A DNA stretch of 64,000 bases, from contig DAOTTI010000189.1 of assembly GCA_034437795.1 (NCBI GenBank), forward strand, positions 1-64,000, written 5' to 3'. The notes below the pieces were generated by a model. It saw only the letters and a list, made by a program, of their open reading frames with translations, had not been told where the DNA came from and ran no database searches. Shown here piece after piece: positions 18,150 to 26,550 of the stretch. Made by a program: the position numbers and the translations under genes. The stretch is from DAOTTI01 sp034437795 (lineage in GTDB: Bacteria; Chloroflexota; UBA11872; UBA12225). Position 1 is the first letter of the stretch, and every line of letters starts with the position of its first letter.

Positions 18150-19430
18150 TTACTGTATGGCACCTGTAAAGGAAGCGCAAGAGCGGGCCGTGCCGGCTAC
18201 CAGCCGCCCCGACTGGTACACCGCCTGGACGCGGTGCACCGCACGAATGTCCGCGGCCGGATTACCCTGCACCACCAGCAGGTCGGCCAGCCGGCCGGGG
18301 GCAATCGTGCCCACCAGATCCGCCAGGCCCAGCGCCTCGGCCGGAATGGCCGTGACCATGCGCAGCGCGTCCAGCGGGGGAATGCCGGCCCGCTCGGCCA
18401 TCAGCGTCAGCAGCCAGGGCAGGTCGGTGCACTGATCGTCCCACTGGCCGTAGATGGCGTCGGTGGAGAAGAAGCTGGGCACGCCGAGCTCAATGCCGCG
18501 CCGGAACCAGCGCCAGCGCTCCTGGAGCGTCTCCAGCTGGCGTCGCTCAGCCGCGGAGAGAGGCTGGTCGAGCGGTTTTTCGGCCAGGACTCGGCTAGGC
18601 TGGCTGGCCATGTTGCAATAGATACCGCGCTCGGCCATGCGCCCCGCCACCCCTTCGTCGAAGGCATGGCGCTCGCCACGCTCGTCGAGCCACAGGCAGT
18701 GCTCGATCGTATCGACGCCGGCCTCCACGGCGCGGGCGATCCCCTCCGTCCCCAGGCAGTGCGCGGCGACGTGGCGGCCGAGCCGGTGGGCGTCGTCCAC
18801 GATGGCGCGCAGCTCCTCGACGGAGAACTGGGCGCGCCCCACGTTGCTGCCGGGGGTCATCCGGCCGCCGGTCGCCATCACCTTGATGAAGTCTACGCCC
18901 TCCTTGACCAGACGGCGGACCAGGGTGCGGGCCTGCGAGGCCGAATCGACTTCGCCCCCGCAGACCCAGAGGTGGCCGGTCGTGGTGGTCACCGGCGGGC
19001 CGCTGACCAGGATGCGGGGGCCCGGAAGCAGGCCGCCGGCAATGCCGTCTCGCAGGGCCTGCAGGAACGTGCCACGGCTGCCGCAATCGCGGACGGTGGT
19101 GACGCCCGCCGCCAGGAGCAGCCGCGCGTGGCAGGCGGAGCGAACCAGCAGCTGGTGGTCATTGAAGCGGGCGGCGTGCTCGTAGATCGTCTCGCCGTGG
19201 CGGTACATCAGGTGGACGTGGGCGTCGATCAGGCCGGGCAGGACGGCGCAGCCGCGGAACTCCCTGACCTCCGCATCCGGCGGCACCGGTACCGCATCGT
19301 GGGGGCCGGCGGCGACGATACGGCCGTCCTGGATCAGGATCGTGGCCGGCTGGATCGGCGGCGTGCCGGTGCAGGGGATGGCCGTATCGGCGCGGATCAC
19401 GAGGCGGTGGGGAGACGGAAGCATGGCCAC
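18150..19430 (-). CDS. Metal-dependent amidohydrolase (imidazolonepropionase/prolidase-like)
   Basis: 426 residues. Domain order fits the amidohydrolase superfamily: beta-sandwich start, then VLPGLIDAHVHLMYRHG with the H-x-H metal ligands, a Lys ligand in VDFIKVMATGGRM, His in HVAAHCLGTEGIARAVEAG and VDTIEHCLWLDERG, and Asp in FFSTDAIYGQWDD. The C-terminus returns to the sandwich (GTIAPGRLADLLVVQGNP). It probably hydrolyses a cyclic amide or dipeptide-like bond; the substrate is unclear. Start is GTG 19430, with ATG 19424 as a close alternative. It overlaps nothing, but the PIN remnant ends 4 bp upstream. Confidence 0.87.
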   Translation of the reverse strand: MAMLPSPHRLVIRADTAIPCTGTPPIQPATILIQDGRIVAAGPHDAVPVPPDAEVREFRGCAVLPGLIDAHVHLMYRHGETIYEHAARFNDHQLLVRSACHARLLLAAGVTTVRDCGSRGTFLQALRDGIAGGLLPGPRILVSGPPVTTTTGHLWVCGGEVDSASQARTLVRRLVKEGVDFIKVMATGGRMTPGSNVGRAQFSVEELRAIVDDAHRLGRHVAAHCLGTEGIARAVEAGVDTIEHCLWLDERGERHAFDEGVAGRMAERGIYCNMASQPSRVLAEKPLDQPLSAAERRQLETLQERWRWFRRGIELGVPSFFSTDAIYGQWDDQCTDLPWLLTLMAERAGIPPLDALRMVTAIPAEALGLADLVGTIAPGRLADLLVVQGNPAADIRAVHRVQAVYQSGRLVAGTARSCASFTGAIQ

Positions 19431-19433
19431 ATT

Positions 19434-19622
19434 CTAAGCGAAGTGGCCAGACTGCACCGCCATGCCCCCGACCATCGCGCGGGCACCGGCTGGCGCCAAT
19501 GGCGGCACCGCTTTCCGCGTCAGCGTGACGTAGGGCTCCTGCAGTACCTGAACGCTCAGGACCCCAGTCTCACTCTCCCATAGCCGTTCGACGAGCGCCT
19601 TGGCTTTCGGGCGGCCATTCCC
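19434..19622 (-). pseudogene. Remnant of a PIN-domain (VapC-type) toxin gene
   Basis: On the minus strand one frame reads GRPKAKALVERLWESETGVL followed by SVQVLQEPYVTLTRKAV and then a stop at 19434. This is the middle of a VapC-type PIN ribonuclease as I know the family (typically QRxKAxALLERLWExxTGVLSVQVLQEFYVTVTRK). The N-terminal acidic residues and the C-terminal third are missing, and no antitoxin is adjacent. It is a short fossil. Confidence 0.5.
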
Positions 19623-19663
19623 GTGTTGCGCAGCAAGAGTTCCACAGGAGTGGCGGGGACAGA

Positions 19664-20467
19664 TTACTTCTGTCGCGCCTCACCCGTCTCCCACATGCCC
19701 AGCACGTTGTAGCCGGCGTCAACATGGAGGATCTCACCCGTGATATTGCGACCCCAGTCGCTGCACAGGAAGACGGCGGCGTTGCCCGCATCTTCCATGT
19801 CGATGTTGCGGCGCAGCGGGGCGCGTTCACCGGCGGCGTGCAGCATGGTCATGAAGCCGGGGATCCCGCGCGCCGACATGGTGCGCAGCGGGCCCAGCGA
19901 GAGCAGGTTCACGCGCACGTTGTCCGGTCCGAGGTCGACGGCCAGGTAGCGGCCAATGCTGTCCAGCGCTGCCTTGGCCACCCCCATGATCTTATATCCC
20001 AGCACCACCTTCTCCCCGCCGTAGTAGGTCATGGCCACGACGCTCCCGCCGCCGCGGCGCCGGAACAGGGGCAAGGCGCCGCGGGCCAGAGCCAGCAGCG
20101 AGTAGGCGCTGCTCTCCATGGCGATACGAAAGTCGTCCAGGCTGGCCTCTACGAAACGACGCTCGAAGACCGACGGCGGGGCGAAGGCGATGGCATGGAT
20201 GAGGAAGTCCAGCCCGCCGAACTCACGGTCGATCTGGGCATAGGCCTGCGAGACCTGGTCGTCCTCGGCGGCGTTATCCAGTTGAACGAGTAGCGCCCGC
20301 GGGATCTCCGCCGTGAGCTCCTGCGCCTGGCGCGCATAACGGGCCTGGTGCGTAAAAGCGAGGCGGGCGCCCTCGCGCAGACAGGCTTGCGTGATCCCCC
20401 AGGCCACGCCGTACTTATTGGAGAGCCCGGCGATCAGGCCGAGCTTGCCTTCCAGCAGACCGGACAT
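19664..20467 (-). CDS. fabI: Enoyl-[acyl-carrier-protein] reductase (NADH)
   Basis: 267 residues. Starts with LLEGKLGLIAGLSNKYGVAWG, the FabI form of the SDR nucleotide loop, and has the family catalytic pattern Tyr-x6-Lys in GYKIMGVAKAALDSIGRYLA. LSLGPLRTMSARGIPGF is the usual substrate loop. It reduces the enoyl-ACP double bond in the last step of each fatty acid elongation cycle. The next gene upstream on the same strand is the HAD phosphatase 63 bp away; fabG and fabF lie 14 kb off. Confidence 0.93.
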   Translation of the reverse strand: MSGLLEGKLGLIAGLSNKYGVAWGITQACLREGARLAFTHQARYARQAQELTAEIPRALLVQLDNAAEDDQVSQAYAQIDREFGGLDFLIHAIAFAPPSVFERRFVEASLDDFRIAMESSAYSLLALARGALPLFRRRGGGSVVAMTYYGGEKVVLGYKIMGVAKAALDSIGRYLAVDLGPDNVRVNLLSLGPLRTMSARGIPGFMTMLHAAGERAPLRRNIDMEDAGNAAVFLCSDWGRNITGEILHVDAGYNVLGMWETGEARQK

Positions 20468-20530
20468 CGCGTGTGTCCTCCCCTTTGAACCGTCTCGCGT
20501 CCCGCCCGTGAGAGCCTGGCGCCAAGGGCG

Positions 20531-21004
20531 TCACTGCCGCAGCGTGGCCACCAGGCGGCGCGGATGAAGGAGCAGCTCGAGCGCGTCGATGATGGACCGC
20601 GCGACGAGGTCGGCGTTCTGTAGCGCCTCCAGGCTGGTCCCTTCCGGGCCGAGCACGGCGATACTGAGGGCCGCCTCCTTGAGCATCTGGGCGTCGTTGG
20701 CGCCGTTGCCAATGGCCACGACCCCCGCCGCCCCCAGCTTACGAACCAGCTCCGCTTTCTGGGGCGCCTCCGGCTGGCCGTGCCCCAGGCGGACGGCCTC
20801 CATGCCGAGCTCCCCATCGATCGCGCTCTGCCGCCCATAGGTGTCGGCCGTGACCATCACCACCTCCAAGCTGCGGGCCAGCCGGCTGATCCGCTCGCGC
20901 ACCCCGGGGATGAGGTGGCCGTCCTCAGCGATGGTCCCGTTGACGTCGAGGACCAGACGCTCCAGCGCCAGGGTGCCGCGGCCGGGGATGTCGATGGAGA
21001 GCAT
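20531..21004 (-). CDS. HAD-family hydrolase, small soluble type
   Basis: 157 residues. Motif I is LVLDVNGTIAEDG, in which the usual second Asp of D-x-D is Asn. Motif II Thr sits in VVMVTADTYG, motif III is a Lys in PQKAELVRKLG and motif IV is AIGNGANDAQML. This set resembles the phosphatase part of P-type ATPase-related HAD proteins. The Asn in place of the acid/base Asp is typical of ATPase-like or weakly hydrolytic members, so a phosphomonoesterase role is uncertain. It has no cap domain of note. Confidence 0.8.
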   Translation of the reverse strand: MLSIDIPGRGTLALERLVLDVNGTIAEDGHLIPGVRERISRLARSLEVVMVTADTYGRQSAIDGELGMEAVRLGHGQPEAPQKAELVRKLGAAGVVAIGNGANDAQMLKEAALSIAVLGPEGTSLEALQNADLVARSIIDALELLLHPRRLVATLRQ

Positions 21005-21056
21005 ATTCGCTAGCGCTCACCGCGTTACGGGGTGGCCCGCACGATACATTGTAAGG

Positions 21057-21458
21057 GTGCATCACCCAGGCAGGCCTCTTACCGCGACGCCGGCGACCGT
21101 GGCCGTGCTGGCTGCGATGGCGCTGGTGGCGCTGATGGCTGGGCTCGCCTGCCGACCGGCCGAGCGGGGTACCCCCGGCGGGAGCTCGCCTGCGGGGACG
21201 CCGGTGCCGCCGGAGGCCCAGGCGGGGGCTGACGCCGCCCTGCGCGAAGCCTCTGGCAGGCTCGGCCTACCCCGCGACCAGTTGGCCGTGATACGGATCG
21301 AGCCCAGGGAGTGGAGCGATACGTCCCTGGGCTGCCCGCAGCCGGGGCAGATGTACGCCCAGGTGATCACGCCCGGCTACCTGATCATCGTCTCGGGGCG
21401 CGGCCGGCAGTTGGAGTACCACACCGATACCCGCGGCCGCGTGGTGCTGTGCCGCTGA
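21057..21458 (+). CDS. Small lipoprotein with a W-D-SLGCP-PGQ-TPGY domain
   Basis: 133 residues from GTG 21057, which gives a lipoprotein leader ending MALVALMAGLAC. After a Pro/Gly linker comes a compact domain with REWSDTSLGCPQPGQMYAQ, VITPGYLIIVSGRGRQLEYH and a C-terminal VLC. The two Cys could form a disulfide. The same domain ends the convergent gene at 21706-22578, so the two are paralogues at domain level. I have seen this motif set in uncharacterised secreted proteins; no function is known to me. Confidence 0.65.
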   Translation: MHHPGRPLTATPATVAVLAAMALVALMAGLACRPAERGTPGGSSPAGTPVPPEAQAGADAALREASGRLGLPRDQLAVIRIEPREWSDTSLGCPQPGQMYAQVITPGYLIIVSGRGRQLEYHTDTRGRVVLCR

Positions 21459-21620
21459 GCCCTCTTTCTGTGCTTTTCTCGTCATCTCCCTCAAGTAGGG
21501 TCGGCGACGTTCCACAGGAAGTCGCGACGCCGCAGAACCATCAACTTGAGAGAGCACAGCCCTGAAGCCAGGCTAGAACAGCACACGCCGGCGTCGTTGA
21601 ACCTTGAACCTTGAACTTGG

Positions 21621-21710
21621 CCTAGTGCACCATCAGGCCAGCGATTTGGCATTGCCTTCCCTGGTGCGCGGGCTCGCATTCCCAAAGAGGTCGTCTGAAA
21701 CAGCACTAGG
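21621..21710. mobile_element. 90-bp MITE-like element, copy 1
   Basis: Bounded by a perfect 8-bp inverted repeat CCTAGTGC / GCACTAGG. The inside has a conserved CATCAGGCCAGCGATTTGGC stretch and an AAGAGGTCGTCTGAAACA stretch. Two more 90-bp copies lie at 45615-45704 and 46134-46223, beside broken transposases. The right end supplies the stop codon of the minus-strand gene at 21706. Confidence 0.75.
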
Positions 21711-22578
21711 GGCACAGTACGAGCTGACCGCCGGTGGCGTTGGTGTGGTATTCCAGGCGCTGGCCGGCGCCGGAAACGATGATCAGGTAGCCGGGCGTGA
21801 TCACCTGGGCGTACATCTGCCCCGGCTGCGGACAGCCCAGGGAGGTGTCCGGCCACTCCCGTTCCTCCACCCGCTCCACCACGAGCTGCTCGCGCGGCAC
21901 GCCGAGGCGCGCGGCCGCGTCCCGCAGCACGGCCTCGACCGCAACTCCGGCGGCGGGATCCCCTACCATTGGCGTCGGCCTCGGCGCAGGCGTCGGCGTT
22001 GGCGCAGCCGCCGGCGCACGCTCCCACTCGAACGGCGGATCGGTATTGAGCCGCTGCTGCAGGCCGCGGGGCCCGAGGAGCCACGTGCGATAGCCATCGG
22101 TGAACGCCGTGAGGTTATCGGCCTTGCGCCAGACGAGCAAGCCCCCGGTGGTACGCTGCTCCGCGTTGCCGTTGATCGGGTTGAAGCGCTCTGGCTCCAG
22201 GCAGTCCCCCACCACCTCGGCGCCGATCAGGTGGCGCAGATTGGCGAACCCGAGCACGAACCCGCAGGGCGCCTGCGCCCCCGCCGGCCAGGGCACGCCG
22301 GCAACGAGGATGGCACCGACGATGGCAGCGAGGCCCCACGCGGCCGCCCGCAGCACACGCGCCGGCCGGACCCCCGCGAGCGGGACGCGCGACGTCGCAC
22401 AGAGGCTACTCCCGAGCACGACGTGCCTGGCGCGGCCGTCGGCCAGGGGGGCGCACAGCGCCGCGCAGAGGCCGCCGCGTGGGGCCTGCAGGGCCGAGGC
22501 GAACGCGCGCAGACGACGCAGGATGGCATGCGGGCGCGGCGCTCGTTGCGCCGGTCCGACCTGACGGTAGACAGCCAT
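21706..22578 (-). CDS. Secreted protein with C-terminal W-D-SLGCP-PGQ-TPGY domain
   Basis: 290 residues as drawn; the true start is unclear because a single hydrophobic segment (AAAWGLAAIVGAILVAGVPW) begins only near residue 82, so an internal Val or Leu start is possible. A first domain has CGFVLGFANLRHLIGAEVVGDC and TTGGLLVWRKADNLTAFTDG, then a Pro/Thr linker, then REWPDTSLGCPQPGQMYAQ as in the small lipoprotein at 21057. Probably exported and held at the membrane. The stop codon lies within the 90-bp element, so the last residues may have been set by that insertion. Confidence 0.6.
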   Translation of the reverse strand: MAVYRQVGPAQRAPRPHAILRRLRAFASALQAPRGGLCAALCAPLADGRARHVVLGSSLCATSRVPLAGVRPARVLRAAAWGLAAIVGAILVAGVPWPAGAQAPCGFVLGFANLRHLIGAEVVGDCLEPERFNPINGNAEQRTTGGLLVWRKADNLTAFTDGYRTWLLGPRGLQQRLNTDPPFEWERAPAAAPTPTPAPRPTPMVGDPAAGVAVEAVLRDAAARLGVPREQLVVERVEEREWPDTSLGCPQPGQMYAQVITPGYLIIVSGAGQRLEYHTNATGGQLVLCP

Positions 22579-22686
22579 AGTCCGGTACGGGTATGCCGTT
22601 AGGCAAAGAGTACACTGGAACTCGCCTCAGGACGAGCGCCGGCATGGGGCACCAACACCGGGGACACCAGCAGAGGAGGGCACGCC

Positions 22687-23547
22687 GTGGTGGAACCAGA
22701 GCTGATCGCAGACTACGCCTGCCATACGGGAGAAGGGCCATTGTGGCACCCCATGGAGCGGTGCGTGTACTGGTGCGACATCCCGCGCGGACGGATCTTC
22801 CGTTACCACCCCGCGACGGGCCAGCACGAGCAGGTATTCGCCGGAGAGCCGGTCGGCGGGTTCACCATCCAGGACGACGGCTCGCTCCTGCTCTTCATGG
22901 CCAGGGGCGCTGTGCGCCGCTGGCGGCAGGGGGAGCTCACGACCCTGATCGACGAGATCCCGGAAGCGCGCCACTCGCGGTTTAACGACGTGATTGCCGA
23001 CCCCGCGGGGCGGGTCTTCGGCGGCACCATGGCCACAAAGGATGCGCCCGGCAAGCAGTACCGCCTGGACCCCGATCGCAGCCTGCACGTCGTGATCGAC
23101 CGCGTCCGCACGCCCAACGGCATGGGGTTCACGCCCGATCGGAGGCAGATGTACTTCACCGACTCGCCGGACCTGGCCATCTACAAGTTCGATTACGACG
23201 AGCGGACCGGTGAGATCAGCAACCGGCGGGTGTTCGTCCAGACGGAGCCGGGCCAGGGCGTGCCGGACGGCATGACCGTGGACGCGGAAGGCTTCGTCTG
23301 GTCCGCACGCTGGGATGGGAGCTGCCTGGTTCGGTACGACCCCGAGGGAAGGGAAGAGCGCCGCGTCTACTTTCCGGCCAAGAAGGTGTCGAGCGTGACG
23401 TTCGGCGGCGACGACTACACCGACATCTACGTCACCACCGCCGGCGGGCACATCAAGGAGCAGGACGGGCCCCTGGCCGGCGCCCTCTTCCGGATCAATC
23501 TGGGGATCAAGGGCGTGCCTGAGTTCCTCTCCCGGATCAGGGTGTAA
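22687..23547 (+). CDS. SMP-30/gluconolactonase family sugar lactonase
   Basis: 286 residues from GTG 22687, with a GAGGAGGG ribosome site upstream. Six-bladed propeller family with the metal ligands in their usual settings: Glu in HTGEGPLWHP, Asn in SRFNDVIADPAGRVFGG, Asn in TPNGMGFTPD, and Asp in VPDGMTVDAEGFVWSA. Hydrolyses an aldonolactone to the acid in sugar oxidation pathways. The Gfo/Idh oxidoreductase starts 41 bp after it on the same strand, which fits a dehydrogenase-lactonase pair: the oxidoreductase forms a lactone and this enzyme opens it. Confidence 0.92.
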   Translation: MVEPELIADYACHTGEGPLWHPMERCVYWCDIPRGRIFRYHPATGQHEQVFAGEPVGGFTIQDDGSLLLFMARGAVRRWRQGELTTLIDEIPEARHSRFNDVIADPAGRVFGGTMATKDAPGKQYRLDPDRSLHVVIDRVRTPNGMGFTPDRRQMYFTDSPDLAIYKFDYDERTGEISNRRVFVQTEPGQGVPDGMTVDAEGFVWSARWDGSCLVRYDPEGREERRVYFPAKKVSSVTFGGDDYTDIYVTTAGGHIKEQDGPLAGALFRINLGIKGVPEFLSRIRV

Positions 23548-23588
23548 GGGGCGCGCGCCACCGCTCCGTGGGGGGCGGCGAGAGGACC

Positions 23589-24749
23589 ATGAGCGATCGC
23601 GTACGGATCGGCGTCATCGGGACCGGTCTGTTCACAGACCTGATGCACCTGCCCAATCTCAAGAGCCACCCCCGCGCCGACCTCGCCGCCATCTGCGGAC
23701 GCAACCAGGAACGGGCCGGCCTGCTGGCGGCCAGGTACGCGATCCCCCAGGTCTATCACGACTACCGCCGGCTGATCGATCGCGGGCAGCTTGACGCAGT
23801 GGTCGTCGCCACGCCCGACGACCTGCATTACCCGATGGTCATGCACGCGCTTGAGGCGGGGCTCCACGTGCTGTGCGAGAAGCCCCTGACCTTGACCGTC
23901 GCGCAGGCGCAGGAGATGCTCGAGCGGGCCGAGGCGCGGGGCGTCAAGCATATGACCTACTTCACCTTCCGGTGGCTCCCGCCATACCGGTATCTCCACC
24001 ACCTGATTGGCCAGGGATACCTCGGGCGTTGTTACCACGCCGAGTTCCGCTTCCTGGCCGGCTTTGGGCGCGTCCTGGCCTATAGCTGGCGGTTCGATGC
24101 GCGGCGCTCGCTCGGCGCGCTGGGCGACCTGGGGGCGCACCTGGTCGATCTGGCCCGCTGGCTGATCGGCGAGATCCAGCCGGTCGCGGCCACGCTGGAT
24201 CGCTACGTTACGCGTCCGCGGCCCGAGAACGGGCGGCGGACGCGGTTCAAGCCGGCCAACGAGGCAGCGCACCTGCTGGTCCGCTTCACCAACGGCGCCC
24301 AGGGCAGCCTGCTGGCCAGCACCGTGGCGCACACCGCCGATCGTGGCCAGGAGCAGCAGCTTGTGTTCCACGGCCAGGGCGGGGCGCTGGAGGCCCGCCT
24401 GACGGGGCTCTGGGCCGAGCTCCAGGGCGCGCGCGCCACTGAGACGGCGTACAGGCCCCTAGCGGTACCGGACGAGTTCTGGGCCGGCGTGGATCGCAGC
24501 CGGCCTCCCGAGGAGCAGGTCCGCCAGGTCTTCACTCGCCAGCCGGTGGCCGACCGGCAGTTCGTAGACGCCATCCTGCACGACCGGCCCATCACCCCGA
24601 GCTTCTATGATGGCCTGAAGGCGCAGGAGGTCCTCGCCGCCGCGCTGGCGGCCGCGGCGCCATTCCCTGCGACCCGCGGGCCGGCTCGTTCTGCACCACG
24701 AACGAGACCGCCATCGCGCACAAACAAAAACAAGCCGCTCAACCGCTAG
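23589..24749 (+). CDS. Gfo/Idh/MocA-family oxidoreductase
   Basis: 386 residues from ATG 23589 preceded by GAGAGGACC; seven extra upstream codons are open but lack a ribosome site. N-terminal Rossmann domain VRIGVIGTGLFTDLMHLPNL, the signature CEKPLTL near residue 98 with the catalytic Lys, and GDLGAHLVDLARWLIG with the His/Asp active-site pair. It oxidises or reduces a sugar or inositol-type hydroxyl using NAD(P). Its operon with the SMP-30 lactonase suggests aldose oxidation. The C-terminal 25 residues are a charged, low-complexity tail. Confidence 0.9.
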   Translation: MSDRVRIGVIGTGLFTDLMHLPNLKSHPRADLAAICGRNQERAGLLAARYAIPQVYHDYRRLIDRGQLDAVVVATPDDLHYPMVMHALEAGLHVLCEKPLTLTVAQAQEMLERAEARGVKHMTYFTFRWLPPYRYLHHLIGQGYLGRCYHAEFRFLAGFGRVLAYSWRFDARRSLGALGDLGAHLVDLARWLIGEIQPVAATLDRYVTRPRPENGRRTRFKPANEAAHLLVRFTNGAQGSLLASTVAHTADRGQEQQLVFHGQGGALEARLTGLWAELQGARATETAYRPLAVPDEFWAGVDRSRPPEEQVRQVFTRQPVADRQFVDAILHDRPITPSFYDGLKAQEVLAAALAAAAPFPATRGPARSAPRTRPPSRTNKNKPLNR

Positions 24750-25072
24750 ACGCGGGAGCAGCTTCGAGGAAGAAGGTAGGTTGGAAGCATCTTCACCATA
24801 CGCCCGCCGTATAAGAACGGCATAGGAGCGGATAAGAACGCCAATAGAACCCCGTCAGAATTCGGTTGGTGCGCCCCGCCACGCGCGGGCCAGGGTGAGG
24901 GCTCCTCCAGTCCCCTCTCCCTGTCAGAGACGGTCCGGGGACACGCGGCACGCCGCCGAGGCGGCCTTGAGCCCCCTCTCCCTCTGGGAGAGGATCAGGG
25001 TGAGGGCTCCTTCAGTCCCTTCTCCCTGCGGCAAAGAGCCAGGGTGAGGGTCCCGCTGGCCAACAAGCTAGC
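24750..25072. repeat. Intergenic region with REP-like repeats
   Basis: 323 bp between convergent genes. From about 24885 to 25050 it carries three copies of the GGGTGAGGG(C/T)-type repeat with CCCTCTCCCT arms, one with CTCCCTCTGGGAG as a local hairpin. The left half is AT-richer than the rest of the window and shows nothing recognisable. Confidence 0.6.
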
Positions 25073-26092
25073 CTACGCCGCCCTACCCAGGTAGCGGTCG
25101 CGGCCATCCACCAGCGCCCGCAGCTTGGCGTCCGCGACCGACCGCGGGAGCATCCACAGGCCACAGTCGGGGTTGGCGTATTGCACGCGCCCGGGGCCCA
25201 GCACATGCTCGGCGTGCTCCAGGCGGCGCGCCACCTCATCCGGATGCTCGATCTGCAGGTCCTTCACGTCGATGACCCCGACACCGATGCCGATCTTCGG
25301 GTCCAGGTCCTTGAGGTACTCCAGCTCCGCGTAACCGCGGCGGGCGAACTCCAGCAGGACGTGATCGGCGCCCAGGCGATTGAGAAAGCCGACCAGCTGC
25401 TGATAGTGCCCCTTCTGGATCGACTGGCCGCCGTAGTTGCCAAAGCACAGGTGCAGGGCCCGCTCCCTGGACGCCGGAACGCCCTCCAGCACGCGATTGA
25501 TCGCCTCCGCTGCCAGTGACGCATCCTCGGGGTGGCCGGTGAGGTTGGCTTCGTCCACCTGGATCACGTCCGCGTCGACGTCTTTGACCTGCTCGTGCAG
25601 CACCTCGGCCAGCGCCAGGCACAGCGCCTGCCGGTCGCGATAGTGCCGGTCCAGCAGCACCTTGGCCAGCATGTAGGGGCTGGTCACGGTGAACTTGATC
25701 CGCCGGCTGGTCAGGGCTCGCAGCGGGGCCGCGGCGGCGGCCAGGTTCAGGGCGCCTGCCCCCAGGGGGCCCGTCACCACGCCCGCCGGCGCCACGCGAT
25801 ACGCCATCCCTTCCTGGCGAGCGAAGTCGGCAGCGTCGACGGCCATGATCCGCGTGCTGACCCCGTCCATCCGCCCGACGAAGTAGTCGATCATCCCGTT
25901 CGTCTCAGGATGATTGACGTCAAAGCGAGACAGCTCCCCGTCCGAGAGGACGTCGATCCCCGCCAGCTCCTGCGTGCGGACGACGACGATGGTCGCGTCC
26001 CGCAGAGTGTCCCGCGTAGGATAGACCCGCAACCACTCGGGAGTGGGGTAGCTGCCAATGACGGTGGTCTGTATCGTGGCTGCTGCGGACAT
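25073..26092 (-). CDS. Cobalamin-independent methionine synthase (MetE C-terminal) family protein
   Basis: 339 residues, equal to only the C-terminal barrel of MetE. It starts with TTVIGSYPTPEWLR and has IQVDEANLTGHPE (Glu), HLCFGNYGGQ (His/zinc region), VLLEFARRGYAELEYL (Glu) and YANPDCGLWMLPR (Cys), the usual zinc-ligand settings. Short members of this family often use a methyl donor other than folate, or act on related thiols, since the folate-binding N-terminal half is absent. Its role here is therefore open. Flanked by repeat-filled gaps on both sides. Confidence 0.85.
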   Translation of the reverse strand: MSAAATIQTTVIGSYPTPEWLRVYPTRDTLRDATIVVVRTQELAGIDVLSDGELSRFDVNHPETNGMIDYFVGRMDGVSTRIMAVDAADFARQEGMAYRVAPAGVVTGPLGAGALNLAAAAAPLRALTSRRIKFTVTSPYMLAKVLLDRHYRDRQALCLALAEVLHEQVKDVDADVIQVDEANLTGHPEDASLAAEAINRVLEGVPASRERALHLCFGNYGGQSIQKGHYQQLVGFLNRLGADHVLLEFARRGYAELEYLKDLDPKIGIGVGVIDVKDLQIEHPDEVARRLEHAEHVLGPGRVQYANPDCGLWMLPRSVADAKLRALVDGRDRYLGRAA

Positions 26093-26550
26093 GGCCTGCT
26101 CGTCCTACGTCATGTACGTGCTGGTCCAACGTGGCATCCATGGTGCATCCGCCGGGTTCCTACCGATGGCCCCAACCTGGGAGAAGGTGACGTGCCTTGC
26201 CGCGCGTACCTCTAGCGCACAATTCCTCACGAGCGGTGTGCTCATTGCATCGCGTCCACCGCGGTCCAGGACGCGGCCCGGCATTCTCCACGAGCGGAGC
26301 CCTTACCCTAACCCTCTCCCACAGGGAGCGGGAATACACAGTGCTCTGCCAACGGGAGGGGAATACACAGTGCTCTGCCAACGGGAGCGGGAAGGCATCG
26401 CCGATGGTGCATCACGGAGGGTAAGGGTAGCGCGCACAGGGGGCGAGCGGCGCGGCTGCCGGAGACGTACGCAAGGGTCCAGATGACGCCCCGCCACGGC
26501 CCGCGTTCCCCCTCTCCGTGTCGGCACTGGAGCGGCGTGGGCCCCGCGGA
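26093..26550. repeat. Intergenic region with tandem 29-30 bp duplication and REP-like repeats
   Basis: No gene supported. A unit with GGGAATACACAGTGCTCTGC then CAACGGGAG is present twice in tandem at about 26324-26382. To the left is a REP-like block with ACCCTAACCCTCTCCC. Simple CTCTCCGTGT motifs continue into the 3' end of the endonuclease V gene. Confidence 0.6.

Noticed and set aside
17853..19583. Long plus-strand open frame over the amidohydrolase and solute-binding genes
   Set aside because: Composition-driven shadow in high-GC DNA; the opposite strand holds two clear protein families.
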